A DNA stretch of 64,000 nucleotides. Origin: Altibacter sp. (lineage in GTDB: Bacteria > Bacteroidota > Bacteroidia > Flavobacteriales > Flavobacteriaceae). The position numbers were made by a program, and so were the translations under genes. The notes beneath the pieces are model-generated. The model ran no database searches. It saw nothing but the letters and a program-made list of their open reading frames with translations, and had not been told where the DNA came from. Shown here piece after piece: positions 1 through 10,064 of the stretch. How positions within the stretch are numbered: the stretch's first letter is position 1; the number at the start of each line of letters is the position of its first letter. The DNA lies in NCBI RefSeq assembly GCF_019913785.1, contig NZ_JAIOHK010000031.1:1-64000 (forward strand), read 5' to 3'.

Positions 1-342
1 TATATACGATTAACCGAAAAGCTCTACCTCAAAAAAATCTCAAGAATTCTTATCTTAGTTTAGTTTCAATATAGATCACAAACGTTTCCATTTGTAATCC
101 ATACGCTGTCAATTTCAATATTCCAATGAACTTATTTCGTATTCTTTTCTCACCTTCACGAATCATGTTTTATAGTCACTCATCGTTTTAGCGGGTGCAA
201 ATATACAACCTTTTTTTAACCTGCAATAGTTTTTAAAAATTATTTCAAGAAAAATTTCAGATCGTTTTATTTACTGCTTTTTCAAAACCTTATTTGTCCT
301 CCAAAGCGGCTGCAAAGATACGCTGGTTTTCCACTTCCACAA
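1..342 (-). promoter_or_regulatory. Putative leader/tandem promoter region of an rRNA operon transcribed leftwards out of the window
   Basis: Minus strand has two Bacteroidota-type promoters: TTG(340-342)-N19-TATCTTTG(313-320) and TTG(224-226)-N18-TATATTTG(198-205). Downstream is the leader-like sequence AAGTTCATTGGAATATTGAAATTGACAGCG. No substantial ORF in 1-600. Confidence 0.4.
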
Positions 343-464
343 GCTAAATCAATTCTTTTTTTGAAGTTATTTTCCTTCATTATACTAAGTCTTTGAAATG
401 CTCATACTTAACAATAAAAATAATGCTGTCATCTATTATACCTTTATATATATACTATTTTTTT

Positions 465-601
465 GCGCTAGGGATTGAGCGCATTTTGTATGAGCTCTCC
501 CAATGCTAAATTGGGAAGCGAGAAGCGAAAGCCCGCCGTCCAGTGCTGCCGTCCAAAATACCAATAAACTTGATGAATGTTACTGCAGCATTGGAGGGAG
601 C
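465..601. repeat. Structured intergenic element, possibly a degraded flavobacterial intergenic repeat
   Basis: GCGCTAGGGATTGAGCGC hairpin, CCCAATgctaaATTGGG hairpin, then AAGCGAGAAGCGAAAGCCCGCC. Imperfect inverted arms GCTCTCCCAATGCT (494-507) and AGCATTGGAGGGAGC (587-601). Confidence 0.35.
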
Positions 602-641
602 GCCCCTATTCAAAAAAGAAATATAATCCCCGCCTTCCATA

Positions 642-672
642 TTGTAAAACGCAGAAAGTCGTAGTATCTTTG
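642..672 (+). promoter_or_regulatory. Bacteroidota housekeeping promoter of the thrS operon
   Basis: TTG (642-644), 20 nt spacer, TATCTTTG (665-672), ~40 bp upstream of thrS; matches TTG-N19-21-TAnnTTTG. Confidence 0.6.
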
Positions 673-711
673 CACCTGCTTGCCGGAAATGGCAGTTCTA
701 AAAAATAATCT

Positions 712-2658
712 ATGATCTCGATTAGCTTACCAGATGGAAGTGTAAAGCAATTTGATGCCGGAGTCACACCTATGGATGTGGCAAAAAGCATTAGTGAAGG
801 CTTCGCAAGAAACGTGATTTCGGCTTCGTATAATTCGGAAACGGTGGAAACTTCAACGCCATTAACAACCGATGGCAGTCTGGTGTTGTATACCTGGAAT
901 AACGATGAGGGTAAAAAGGCGTTCTGGCATTCTTCTGCACATATCTTGGCACAGGCATTGGAGGAATTATTCCCGGGTATCAAATTAACCATTGGCCCGG
1001 CTATAGAAAATGGCTTTTATTACGATGTAGATTTTGGTGCTGAAATGATTTCTGAAAAAGACCTGCCAGCCATTGAAAAAAAGATGCTGGAAATTGCCCG
1101 AGGGAAATTCGAATTTTCCATGCGGGAGGCAACCAAAGCCGAAGCACTTGAGTACTATAAAAAGCAAGGAAACGAATACAAGGTTGAGCTTATTGAGAAT
1201 CTGGAAGATGGCACTATCACCTTTTGTGATCACGCTACTTTTACCGATCTCTGCCGGGGTGGACACATTCCGCATACCGGTATCGTCAAGGCAGTTAAAC
1301 TAATGAGTATTGCCGGAGCCTACTGGCGTGGTGATGAAAACAACAAACAGCTTACGCGTATTTATGGGATTAGTTTTCCGAAGCAAAAAGACTTGACCGA
1401 ATACCTGGAATTATTAGAAGAAGCCAAAAAAAGAGACCACAGAAAGTTGGGGAAAGAGTTAGAATTGTTTACCTTCTCTGCAAAAGTAGGACAGGGATTG
1501 CCATTATGGCTACCTAAAGGAGCTGCTTTACGGGAGCGACTTGAGTCTTTTCTGAAAAAAGCGCAAAAGAAAGCGGGTTACGAAATGGTCGTTTCACCGC
1601 ATATTGGTCAGAAGGAATTATATGTTACCTCGGGACATTTTGCCAAGTATGGGGAGGACAGTTTTCAGACTATAAAAACTCCGAACGAAGGTGAAGAGTT
1701 CATGTTAAAACCCATGAATTGTCCGCACCACTGTGAGATATACAAGAGTAAACCATGGTCGTATAAAGATTTGCCGAAACGATTTGCCGAATTTGGCACT
1801 GTTTATCGATACGAACAAAGTGGCGAATTACATGGGCTAACCCGAGTACGTGGCTTTACGCAGGACGATGCGCATTTGTTTTGTACGCCGGAGCAATTGG
1901 ATCAAGAGTTTATGAACGTGATCGATCTGGTTTTATATGTTTTTGGATCCTTAGGATTTGAAAACTTTACAGCGCAGGTCTCTTTGAGAGATCCCGAGAA
2001 ACCGGAAAAATATATTGGCAGTCTTGACAATTGGGAAAAGGCCGAAAATGCCATTATTAATGCAGCCAACGCCAAAGGCTTGAATTATACCATAGTTCCG
2101 GGTGAAGCAGCATTTTACGGTCCAAAATTGGACTTCATGGTAAAGGATGCACTGGGTAGAAGCTGGCAACTGGGTACCATACAGGTGGATTATAACCTTC
2201 CTGAGCGTTTTGAACTGGAATATAAAGGTAGTGATAACGAGATGCACCGTCCTATTATGATTCATCGGGCACCCTTCGGAAGTATGGAACGCTTTATTGC
2301 CATTTTACTGGAACATACCGGTGGTAATTTCCCCTTATGGTTAATGCCCGAACAGGTAGCTATCTTGTCATTGAGTGAAAAATATGAAAAATACGCTCAA
2401 AAAGTTTTAGATTTGCTTGAAAATGACGAAATTCGCGCCCTTGTAGACAATAGAAACGAGACTATTGGGAAGAAAATACGGGAGGCAGAAATGAACAAAC
2501 TACCGTATATGTTGATTGTAGGAGAACAGGAAGAAAAAGACGGAACGGTTTCGGTAAGGAAGCACAGTGAAGGAGATTTGGGTAGTATGACGGTGGAGGC
2601 CTTTTCGGAAATGATAAAAGAAGAAATAAAAAAGAACACTATAGAGTTCAACGTTTAA
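712..2658 (+). CDS. thrS: Threonyl-tRNA synthetase
   Basis: 648 aa; TGS domain start, class II aaRS motifs ([38 protein letters not shown]); conserved operon with infC-rpmI-rplT. Confidence 0.97.
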   Translation: MISISLPDGSVKQFDAGVTPMDVAKSISEGFARNVISASYNSETVETSTPLTTDGSLVLYTWNNDEGKKAFWHSSAHILAQALEELFPGIKLTIGPAIENGFYYDVDFGAEMISEKDLPAIEKKMLEIARGKFEFSMREATKAEALEYYKKQGNEYKVELIENLEDGTITFCDHATFTDLCRGGHIPHTGIVKAVKLMSIAGAYWRGDENNKQLTRIYGISFPKQKDLTEYLELLEEAKKRDHRKLGKELELFTFSAKVGQGLPLWLPKGAALRERLESFLKKAQKKAGYEMVVSPHIGQKELYVTSGHFAKYGEDSFQTIKTPNEGEEFMLKPMNCPHHCEIYKSKPWSYKDLPKRFAEFGTVYRYEQSGELHGLTRVRGFTQDDAHLFCTPEQLDQEFMNVIDLVLYVFGSLGFENFTAQVSLRDPEKPEKYIGSLDNWEKAENAIINAANAKGLNYTIVPGEAAFYGPKLDFMVKDALGRSWQLGTIQVDYNLPERFELEYKGSDNEMHRPIMIHRAPFGSMERFIAILLEHTGGNFPLWLMPEQVAILSLSEKYEKYAQKVLDLLENDEIRALVDNRNETIGKKIREAEMNKLPYMLIVGEQEEKDGTVSVRKHSEGDLGSMTVEAFSEMIKEEIKKNTIEFNV

Positions 2659-2674
2659 TTAAATATTTTTAGCC

Positions 2675-3229
2675 ATAGCAATACGAAGAAAAAGAAGTCG
2701 AGGCCCTGCGAGGGTGATTAAAGAAGATCAGCACAATATTAATAGAAAGATACGTGCAGAAGAAGTACGTCTTGTTGGAGATAATGTAGAAATTGGAGTA
2801 TATCCTCTTAAAAGAGCATTAGAAATCGCCGATGAGCAAGAACTGGATCTTGTAGAAATCTCTCCCAATGCGAACCCTCCGGTTTGTAAGGTTATGGATT
2901 ATAAAAAATTCGTCTACGAGCAAAAGAAGCGCGAAAAGGCGATGAAATCTAAAGCGACCAAGGTGATCATAAAGGAAATTAGGTTTGGTCCTAATACCGA
3001 TGATCACGACTATGAATTTAAAAAGAAACACGCCGAGAAATTTTTGAAAGATGGTGCCAAATTAAAGGCATACGTTTTCTTTAAAGGGCGTTCTATAATT
3101 TATAAAGACCAGGGCGAAATTTTATTGTTAAAATTAGCTCAGGAATTGGAAGACTACGGAAAGGTAGAACAAATGCCAAAATTAGAAGGAAAGCGAATGA
3201 TTATGTTCATCGCACCTAAGAAAAAATAA
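2675..3229 (+). CDS. infC: Translation initiation factor IF-3 with non-canonical AUA start
   Basis: From 2675: ATA GCA ATA CGA AGA AAA AGA AGT CGA GGC = (M)[36 protein letters not shown]..., the conserved IF-3 N-terminus. ORF track begins at internal GTG 2714; frame is open back to stop TAA at 2660 with no ATG/GTG/TTG giving this N-terminus. Confidence 0.9.
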   Translation: MAIRRKRSRGPARVIKEDQHNINRKIRAEEVRLVGDNVEIGVYPLKRALEIADEQELDLVEISPNANPPVCKVMDYKKFVYEQKKREKAMKSKATKVIIKEIRFGPNTDDHDYEFKKKHAEKFLKDGAKLKAYVFFKGRSIIYKDQGEILLLKLAQELEDYGKVEQMPKLEGKRMIMFIAPKKK

Positions 3230-3317
3230 TGCTTCGACTACGCTCAGCAAGCTAGAGCAATATGTGTTGAAGAGAAAGATAATAAGAAAGCGAAGTAATA
3301 AATAAAAAGTAGGAAAC

Positions 3318-3515
3318 ATGCCGAAACAAAAAACAAAATCCAGTGCCAAGAAGCGTTTTAAGCTAACGGGAACGGGTAAAATCAAAAGAAAGCATGCGTT
3401 TAAAAGTCACATCTTAACAAAGAAGTCTAAAAAACGTAAGCTTGCATTGACTCATGATACTTTGGTACATGCAGCCGATGAGAGTAATGTTAAACAAATG
3501 CTTCGATTGAAGTAA
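3318..3515 (+). CDS. rpmI: 50S ribosomal protein L35
   Basis: 65 aa [37 protein letters not shown]; operon context. Confidence 0.97.
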   Translation: MPKQKTKSSAKKRFKLTGTGKIKRKHAFKSHILTKKSKKRKLALTHDTLVHAADESNVKQMLRLK

Positions 3516-3638
3516 GGGTTTAACCGGTTAAAACAAATTAATAACCCTGGAGTATGGCAAAATCTTTAAATAACTACGAAAGTAGCCTGAGATTTTAAAA
3601 GTGTTGAAAGACCGCCTGCTACAAAAAACAAGTAAATT

Positions 3639-3983
3639 ATGCCAAGATCAGTAAATTCAGTTGCTTCAAGAGCCAGAAGAAAAAAGGTGATGAAGCAGGC
3701 CAAAGGTTACTTTGGAAGACGTAAAAATGTATGGACCGTTGCTAAGAACGCAGTGGAAAAAGCAATGTCGTATTCGTACAGAGACCGTCGCACAAAAAAG
3801 AGAAACTTTAGATCCTTATGGATTACCCGTATCAATGCGGGTGCACGCCAGCATGGAATGTCTTATTCTCAGTTTATGGGGAAACTAAAGGCTAATGATA
3901 TCGAATTGAACCGTAAGGTCCTTGCCGATTTAGCCATGAACCACCCGGAAGCTTTTGAAGCTATCGTAAACAAAGTAAAATAA
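3639..3983 (+). CDS. rplT: 50S ribosomal protein L20
   Basis: 114 aa [42 protein letters not shown]; operon context. Confidence 0.98.
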   Translation: MPRSVNSVASRARRKKVMKQAKGYFGRRKNVWTVAKNAVEKAMSYSYRDRRTKKRNFRSLWITRINAGARQHGMSYSQFMGKLKANDIELNRKVLADLAMNHPEAFEAIVNKVK

Positions 3984-4011
3984 GATAATACTAACAAATT
4001 ATTTCGCTTAA

Positions 4012-4041
4012 AAACCCGCTCAAATCGAGCGGGTTTTTTTT
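4012..4041 (+). terminator. Rho-independent terminator after rplT
   Basis: AACCCGCTCaaatcGAGCGGGTTTTTTTT stem-loop plus T-run. Confidence 0.85.
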
Positions 4042-4115
4042 ATGCACACCAGTCAAGACATTGGTACAACGATACTATACGACAAAGTTTGTGTATCTTA
4101 GTTAAAATCTTTACG

Positions 4116-5066
4116 ATGAAACCTACCATCGTTTATATAGCTTGTTTTGTGTTTCTCCTTGGAAGTCCGCTACTGGCCCAAAAAGGAACAGGAAAGATGT
4201 ATCGCATCGATCGGTACGAATCCATATACCTTCCCTTGGGTAAAATATCCTTTGCCGATACCATTATTCAATTTCGCTTAGGTGATCCAGGTCCGTTGGA
4301 AAAATATACCGATAGTCAGCAATGCCTACATGAACCTAATTATACCTATTATAAAAACCCCGACTTTTTGTCCTTGGGTTGTGGCGGAACCGTTACGGTT
4401 GGTTTTACCGATAATGGTTTTATGAACCTTCCCGGTAAAGATATTTATATTTTTGAAGTAGGACCATCGCGCGAAGCGGCCAAAGTAGAAATATCACAAG
4501 ACGGAATCGAATGGATATACGGCGGAAAGATATCCGGTGGAAAATCAAGCATCGACCTGAGCGATGCAAATGTTCCTGCTGAAGTTGTATATTATTATTT
4601 ACGTGTGACCGACCTGAAAGAGGTATGTAAAAGCAAGAGTGCGGGAGCCGATATCGATGCTATCGGCGCTATTAACAGTGTGATAAAACTAACCATCAAT
4701 GCCGACGTGCTTTTCGATGTGGCCGAATTCAAACTGAAAGAATCGGCTTTTAAAACGTTGGACTCGCTCAGTAAGACCATTCAACAAGTGGATAAAGCGA
4801 CTATTTTGATAGAAGGTCATACCGATGATGATGGCTCTGATGAATATAATTTAAATCTTTCGGAAAGCAGGTGTTACAGTGTGGTAGACAGAATCCGCGC
4901 TTTGTTGGGTTATGAAGCGCTATATGATTATGAAATCAAACCCTATGGTGAAAGTAGGCCCAGAGTTCCAAATGACACTCCGGAAAACAAACAAATTAAT
5001 CGGCGGGTTGAAATTACTGTATTGCCTCCAAAAGATTATTTTGAAGGATTACAAAAAAAGAATTAG
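4116..5066 (+). CDS. OmpA-family C-terminal domain secreted/outer-membrane protein
   Basis: Signal peptide MKPTIVYIACFVFLLGSPLLAQ; C-terminal OmpA-like motif ILIEGHTDDDGSDEYNLNLSESRCYSVVDRIRALLG...YGESRPRVPNDTPENKQINRRVEI. Confidence 0.85.
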   Translation: MKPTIVYIACFVFLLGSPLLAQKGTGKMYRIDRYESIYLPLGKISFADTIIQFRLGDPGPLEKYTDSQQCLHEPNYTYYKNPDFLSLGCGGTVTVGFTDNGFMNLPGKDIYIFEVGPSREAAKVEISQDGIEWIYGGKISGGKSSIDLSDANVPAEVVYYYLRVTDLKEVCKSKSAGADIDAIGAINSVIKLTINADVLFDVAEFKLKESAFKTLDSLSKTIQQVDKATILIEGHTDDDGSDEYNLNLSESRCYSVVDRIRALLGYEALYDYEIKPYGESRPRVPNDTPENKQINRRVEITVLPPKDYFEGLQKKN

Positions 5067-6322
5067 GTCTTTTGCTTTTTTTTCTTCGCAGCGGGGAATA
5101 ACACATTGTTTAATATAAGTCGGTAGCCGGGAGAAGTGGGGTGTAAGGCCAATTCGGTTTTGGCATCTCCTACTCTGTGCTGATAGTCTTCGGGGTCATG
5201 CCCTCCGTAAAACGTAAAGAATCCCTTCCCCTTAATTCCGTGGATATATCGAGCTTCCCCATTCGATTTATTTTCACCCATGACCAATACGTTCGATTTT
5301 ACCTGATCGCGATCATACGAAGTAGTTTGCCCCATAAATCCTTTAACGAGCGCTGTGTGATTTTGTACCAACATACAAGGAATGGGATCCCATTTGGCCG
5401 AATAATCCATCAACGAAAAATAATCAGTTTCCTTTGGAATACGCCGCTTGGTTGTCATGTCTATGGATGAAAATTCGTACTCCATCGGATTTCTTTCCAA
5501 AATAAAATTCTTAAAAGCAAAAGTTCGACTATAGTCAATTTTACTCTGGTAGCCTGGTTCACTTGGATCACCGTCGAACATGGGTTCGCAAATATCAACT
5601 CCTTCTGCTGCGAGGGCTATATCAAAACTATCGGTAGCACTACACATCGCAAACATAAATCCTCCGCCTATTACATAATCCCGTATTTTAAGGGCTACAT
5701 CTCTTTTTGCTTCGGAAACTTTTGCGTAGCCCATTTTTGAAGCAAGTGCTTCGGCATTCTTCTTCTCTTCAATATACCAAGGCGCAAAGCGGTATGCCCG
5801 ATAGAATTTTCCGTATTGTCCCGTAAAATCTTCATGGTGTAAGTGCAGCCAATCGTATAGTAATAATTGGTCTTCCATTACTTCTTCATCATAGACTATA
5901 TCATAAGGGATTTCGGCATAGGTAAGTACCATGGTAACGGCATCGTCCCAGGGTTGATTCCCTTTTGGAGAATACACAGCAATTCTAGGTGCTTTTTCCA
6001 ATGAAACCGCCTCCATATTTTGCGAAGGGCTACTAATTTCAGCTAGAATTTGTGCTGTTTTTGCATCGGAAAGGACTTCGAAGGAGACTCCGCGAATTTG
6101 GCATTCCTTACGAATATCTTCAGCATCGGGTAAAAGAAACGATCCACCCCTATAATTTAGCAACCACTGTACCTTTACCTGTCGCTCTAGCGTCCAATAG
6201 GTGATGCCATAGGCCTTTAAATGTTCTTTCTGACCTTCGGCATCCATAGGGATTAAAATATAGGAAGCGGAGGCTTGCATAGAGAAACACAGGACAAAAA
6301 CAAGTAATATGATTTTATTCAT
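5063..6322 (-). CDS. Secreted protein of the family often labelled 'asparagine synthetase B' in Bacteroidota (function uncertain)
   Basis: 419 aa with signal peptide MNKIILLVFVLCFSMQASA; no N-terminal nucleophile Cys or ATP-pyrophosphatase motif visible. Confidence 0.55.
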   Translation of the reverse strand: MNKIILLVFVLCFSMQASASYILIPMDAEGQKEHLKAYGITYWTLERQVKVQWLLNYRGGSFLLPDAEDIRKECQIRGVSFEVLSDAKTAQILAEISSPSQNMEAVSLEKAPRIAVYSPKGNQPWDDAVTMVLTYAEIPYDIVYDEEVMEDQLLLYDWLHLHHEDFTGQYGKFYRAYRFAPWYIEEKKNAEALASKMGYAKVSEAKRDVALKIRDYVIGGGFMFAMCSATDSFDIALAAEGVDICEPMFDGDPSEPGYQSKIDYSRTFAFKNFILERNPMEYEFSSIDMTTKRRIPKETDYFSLMDYSAKWDPIPCMLVQNHTALVKGFMGQTTSYDRDQVKSNVLVMGENKSNGEARYIHGIKGKGFFTFYGGHDPEDYQHRVGDAKTELALHPTSPGYRLILNNVLFPAAKKKKQKT

Positions 6323-6430
6323 TTTATAAATATAACTATTTCAAAAAGATTCCTGCCGTTGCAGGAATACTATAACGGCAAATTTTAAGCCACATTTGAA
6401 TTGTATTTTTTTTAACGGAAACTTGTGTTT

Positions 6431-7987
6431 TTAGAAGGGTACATCGTCATCACCATCGGCAGATGATAAATCATCGTTCATAGTACTACCGAAGGCTTCC
6501 CCCGGAGAGGGTAAATGACTTGTCTTAAAGGTATCATCATTAGCTGCATCGTTCATACGTGAGTGGATCTCGGTTGGGAAATCGAAGGTTTCTAGGTTTT
6601 CAAATCTTCCTAAATGGCCCACAAATTTCAACTTTATTTCGTCCAATCCACCATTACGGTGTTTGGCAACAATAAATTCGGCTTGACCCGCAGTAGGTGT
6701 TCGCTCTTCATCATCCCATTCATCAATCTTATAATATTCGGGACGGTAAATAAACGAAACTATATCGGCATCCTGCTCGATGGCGCCCGATTCCCGAAGG
6801 TCGGACAATAAGGGGCGTTTGCTGCCACCACGAGTTTCTACCGCACGGGATAACTGCGACAAAGCGATCACAGGGACATTCAACTCCTTTGCCAAGGCTT
6901 TTAAGTTTCGTGAAATAGTCGATATTTCTTGCTCACGGTTACCACCTTTCTGACTACTACCCGCCGTCATTAATTGGAGGTAATCGATCATAATGAGTTT
7001 GATTCCGTGTTGCGATGACAATCTACGTGCTTTCGCTCGAAGATCGAAAATAGATAATGAGGGTGTATCATCAATAAAAAGCGGAGCCTTTTCCAAGCCC
7101 TTCACTTTTACATTGAGCTGTTCCCATTCGTGTTTCTCTAGGTTTCCGGTACGCAGCTTTTCTGAATTTAAACCGGTTTCCGAAGAAATCAAACGCGTGA
7201 TTAATTGTACAGAAGACATTTCTAAGGAGAAGAATGCCACCGGAATATTATGTTCAACCGCAATATTACGTGCCATTGAGAGCGTTAATGCCGTTTTACC
7301 CATACCGGGACGAGCCGCAATAATAATCAAATCACTCGGCTGCCATCCTGAAGTTAATTTATCGACTTTGGTAAATCCTGATGGAATTCCAGAAAGACCT
7401 TCTTTATTGGCAATTTCTTCAATTCGCTTTTTGGCTTGAATTACTAAACTTTGTGCTGTTTCGGAAGAGCGCTTAATATTTCCTTGAGTAATATCGTATA
7501 ATTTCGATTCGGCATTGTCGAGCAGGTCAAAAACGTCGGTAGTTTCATCGTAGGAGTCTTCAATAATTTCATTTGAAATCTTAATTAGACTTCGTTGAAT
7601 GTATTTTTGAAGAATGATACGGGCGTGGAATTCAATATGTGCCGAAGAAGACACTTTTTGAGTTAATTGAACCAGGTAATATTCGCCTCCAACCCTATCG
7701 AGCTTTAGCTCCTTCTTTAATTGGGAAGAAACAGTTAATAAGTCGACCGGTTCGCTATTTTCGAATAAGGTATGTATGGCTTCAAAAATATGTTGGTGGG
7801 CTTCTTTGTAGAAGACTTCGGCGTGAAGAATATCGATAACCTCATCTACCCCTTTTTTATCAATCATCATTGCCCCTAACACAACTTCTTCTAAATCAGT
7901 AGCTTGCGGGGGTAATTTTCCCTTTTCAAGCGAAATCACTTGGGAAGTGCGCGCAGAATATGAAGTGTGAGGTTTCAATTTTTCCAT
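6431..7987 (-). CDS. dnaB: Replicative DNA helicase DnaB
   Basis: Walker A IIAARPGMGKTAL, IMIDYLQLM, SQLSRAVETR..DLRESGAIEQDADIV. Confidence 0.97.
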   Translation of the reverse strand: MEKLKPHTSYSARTSQVISLEKGKLPPQATDLEEVVLGAMMIDKKGVDEVIDILHAEVFYKEAHQHIFEAIHTLFENSEPVDLLTVSSQLKKELKLDRVGGEYYLVQLTQKVSSSAHIEFHARIILQKYIQRSLIKISNEIIEDSYDETTDVFDLLDNAESKLYDITQGNIKRSSETAQSLVIQAKKRIEEIANKEGLSGIPSGFTKVDKLTSGWQPSDLIIIAARPGMGKTALTLSMARNIAVEHNIPVAFFSLEMSSVQLITRLISSETGLNSEKLRTGNLEKHEWEQLNVKVKGLEKAPLFIDDTPSLSIFDLRAKARRLSSQHGIKLIMIDYLQLMTAGSSQKGGNREQEISTISRNLKALAKELNVPVIALSQLSRAVETRGGSKRPLLSDLRESGAIEQDADIVSFIYRPEYYKIDEWDDEERTPTAGQAEFIVAKHRNGGLDEIKLKFVGHLGRFENLETFDFPTEIHSRMNDAANDDTFKTSHLPSPGEAFGSTMNDDLSSADGDDDVPF

Positions 7988-8101
7988 TAGGCGAATGTAA
8001 AGAAAATGTTATGAGGAGCGACACTAAATAATAATTCGATGTTCACCGGTCATTAACATTTGAGCTGTTGACAACTTAATATTTTTGTTAATAAGGTACA
8101 A

Positions 8102-8131
8102 AAAAATCTGAAGCGAACACCTCAGATTTTT
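8102..8131 (-). terminator. Stem-loop terminator downstream of accA
   Basis: AAAATCTGA-(10 nt)-TCAGATTTT between dnaB and the accA 3' end. Confidence 0.65.
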
Positions 8132-8153
8132 GAAAGGGTTGGTATTGCTGAAA

Positions 8154-9107
8154 TTAGGATTTATAAACACCCATTTTCGAATATTTATCCATGCGTTTAT
8201 CGACCAAATCTTTTGGTGATAAGTCTTTTAATTCGGCATATACTTTAGCGATCGCTTTAGCGACCGTGATATAGGTTTTTTCTCTATCACTGTGTGCACC
8301 TCCAAGGGGTTCTTTAACGATCTCATCAATTAATGTCAGCTTTTTCATATCGGTAGCGGTAAGTTTTAACGCTTCTGCTGCTTGCTCTTTAAATTCCCAG
8401 CTTCTCCAAAGAATAGAAGAACAACTTTCCGGAGAAATCACCGAATACCACGTATTCTCTAACATCAATACGCGATCTCCTACTCCTATTCCCAAGGCAC
8501 CTCCACTGGCACCTTCTCCAATGATTACAACAATAATAGGGACTTTCAAGCGGGTCATTTCCAAAATGTTTCGGGCAATCGCCTCCCCTTGTCCGCGTTC
8601 TTCAGCTTCTAAGCCAGGAAAAGCACCCGGAGTATCGATCAGGGTAACAACAGGAACTCCAAATTTTTCGGCCGATTTCATAAGGCGAAGCGCTTTGCGA
8701 TATCCTTCGGGATTTGCCATTCCAAAATTTCGGTATTGACGTGTCTTTGTATTGTACCCTTTTTGTTGTCCAATAAACATATAACTTTGATCACCAATTT
8801 TTCCGAGGCCACCAACCATAGCTTTATCATCCTTAAAATTTCGGTCTCCGTGTAGCTCTAAAAAGGAATCCCCACAGATGGCCTTGATATAGTCCATGGT
8901 ATAGGGACGGTTGGGATGACGAGACAGCTGAACGCGCTGCCAAGGACTCAAATTCTTATAAATATCCTTTTTGGTTTCGGCGAGCTTTTTTTCAATCTGC
9001 TTACAGGTGTTTGATACATCTACATCACTCTCTTCTCCAATCTGGCAGGCTTTTTCGTATTGCTCCTGAAGTTCTTTAATAGGTAATTCAAAATCAAGAT
9101 ATTCCAT
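8154..9107 (-). CDS. accA: Acetyl-CoA carboxylase carboxyltransferase subunit alpha
   Basis: 317 aa; [68 protein letters not shown]. Confidence 0.97.
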   Translation of the reverse strand: MEYLDFELPIKELQEQYEKACQIGEESDVDVSNTCKQIEKKLAETKKDIYKNLSPWQRVQLSRHPNRPYTMDYIKAICGDSFLELHGDRNFKDDKAMVGGLGKIGDQSYMFIGQQKGYNTKTRQYRNFGMANPEGYRKALRLMKSAEKFGVPVVTLIDTPGAFPGLEAEERGQGEAIARNILEMTRLKVPIIVVIIGEGASGGALGIGVGDRVLMLENTWYSVISPESCSSILWRSWEFKEQAAEALKLTATDMKKLTLIDEIVKEPLGGAHSDREKTYITVAKAIAKVYAELKDLSPKDLVDKRMDKYSKMGVYKS

Positions 9108-9161
9108 AGGGATCTCTTTGAAAGTTTTTTTGGTCTAGCTCACAAAGATAAAACTTTGTTT

Positions 9162-10064
9162 TTAGGTATTGGTAAATCGTCTTTTTTTTCTTTCTAACTT
9201 CAGCTTGATAAAACCATTAACAATTACGGTAATCACAATAATTGCAGCACCATAATAGAATTGTAGACTCATATTTTCCTTTTCACCCAAGATTAGCAGC
9301 GCCAGAATAATTCCGTACACCGGTTCCATATTGATGGAAAGCATTACAGTGTAAGGGCTTATCCACTTCATGACATGTACCGAGGCGATAAAGGCATAGG
9401 CTGTACAGACGGATGCAAGTAATAGTAGAAAGATCCAATCGTTTGATGAGAGGATAAAAAATTCGGACGTATAGCTACCACTTAGGGCCAGATATATTGT
9501 AATACATAGCATTCCGAAGAACAATTCGTATAAAGAAATAGCTGAGGCTTGATATTTTACAGCAAACCTTCCATTTATCACTGAAAACAGGGCGCCTAAA
9601 AATGAGGAAGTCAATGCCAATATAATGCCCCATACATATTCGGTTTCCACATTAAATATGATGTAAAGGCCCAAGACGACTAGGAGTCCGAAGAACACTT
9701 CGTACCCAATTATCTTTCTTCGATACAGTAGAGGCTCCAATAAAGAAGTGAAAAAAGCCCCCGTGGACATAATAGCCAATGTGACCGACACATTGGAAGC
9801 CTTGATTGCTCCAAAGAAGGCCAACCAATGTAGCGCTATAATCAGGCCTGCGAGAAAAAACCCGGCCAGCGTTCTATACGAGAACCGCAGGTTAATTTTA
9901 GTCAGCCTTATATAGATATAAATAAATACAACCGCCAGCAGCATCCTATACCACACCAGGGGAATTGCATCTATGGATATAAGTGCTCCCAGAACAGCGG
10001 TAAAGCCCCAAATAAAAATTATGAAGTGTAAATGAAGGTAATTTAAAAGCTTATCGTTTCGCAT
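9162..10064 (-). CDS. DMT superfamily transporter (EamA family)
   Basis: ~10 hydrophobic segments, EamA-like repeats (FIIFIWGFTAVLGALI; NMEPVYGIILALLILGE). Confidence 0.85.
   Translation of the reverse strand: MRNDKLLNYLHLHFIIFIWGFTAVLGALISIDAIPLVWYRMLLAVVFIYIYIRLTKINLRFSYRTLAGFFLAGLIIALHWLAFFGAIKASNVSVTLAIMSTGAFFTSLLEPLLYRRKIIGYEVFFGLLVVLGLYIIFNVETEYVWGIILALTSSFLGALFSVINGRFAVKYQASAISLYELFFGMLCITIYLALSGSYTSEFFILSSNDWIFLLLLASVCTAYAFIASVHVMKWISPYTVMLSINMEPVYGIILALLILGEKENMSLQFYYGAAIIVITVIVNGFIKLKLERKKRRFTNT

Noticed and set aside
60-180. 38-aa minus-strand micro-ORF (MIREGEKRIRNKFIGILKLTAYGLQMETFVIYIETKLR) near the left edge
   Set aside because: It falls inside the putative rRNA leader and has no recognisable homology; likely fortuitous.
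606-992. Antisense/shadow ORFs in the track (e.g. 606-992 -, 985-1275 -, 1951-2265 -, 28291-28710 +, 24487-24840 -, 38085-38453 +)
   Set aside because: They lie opposite or out of frame within strongly supported genes (thrS, aconitase, GH109-like, guaB) and show no recognisable domain or separate promoter.
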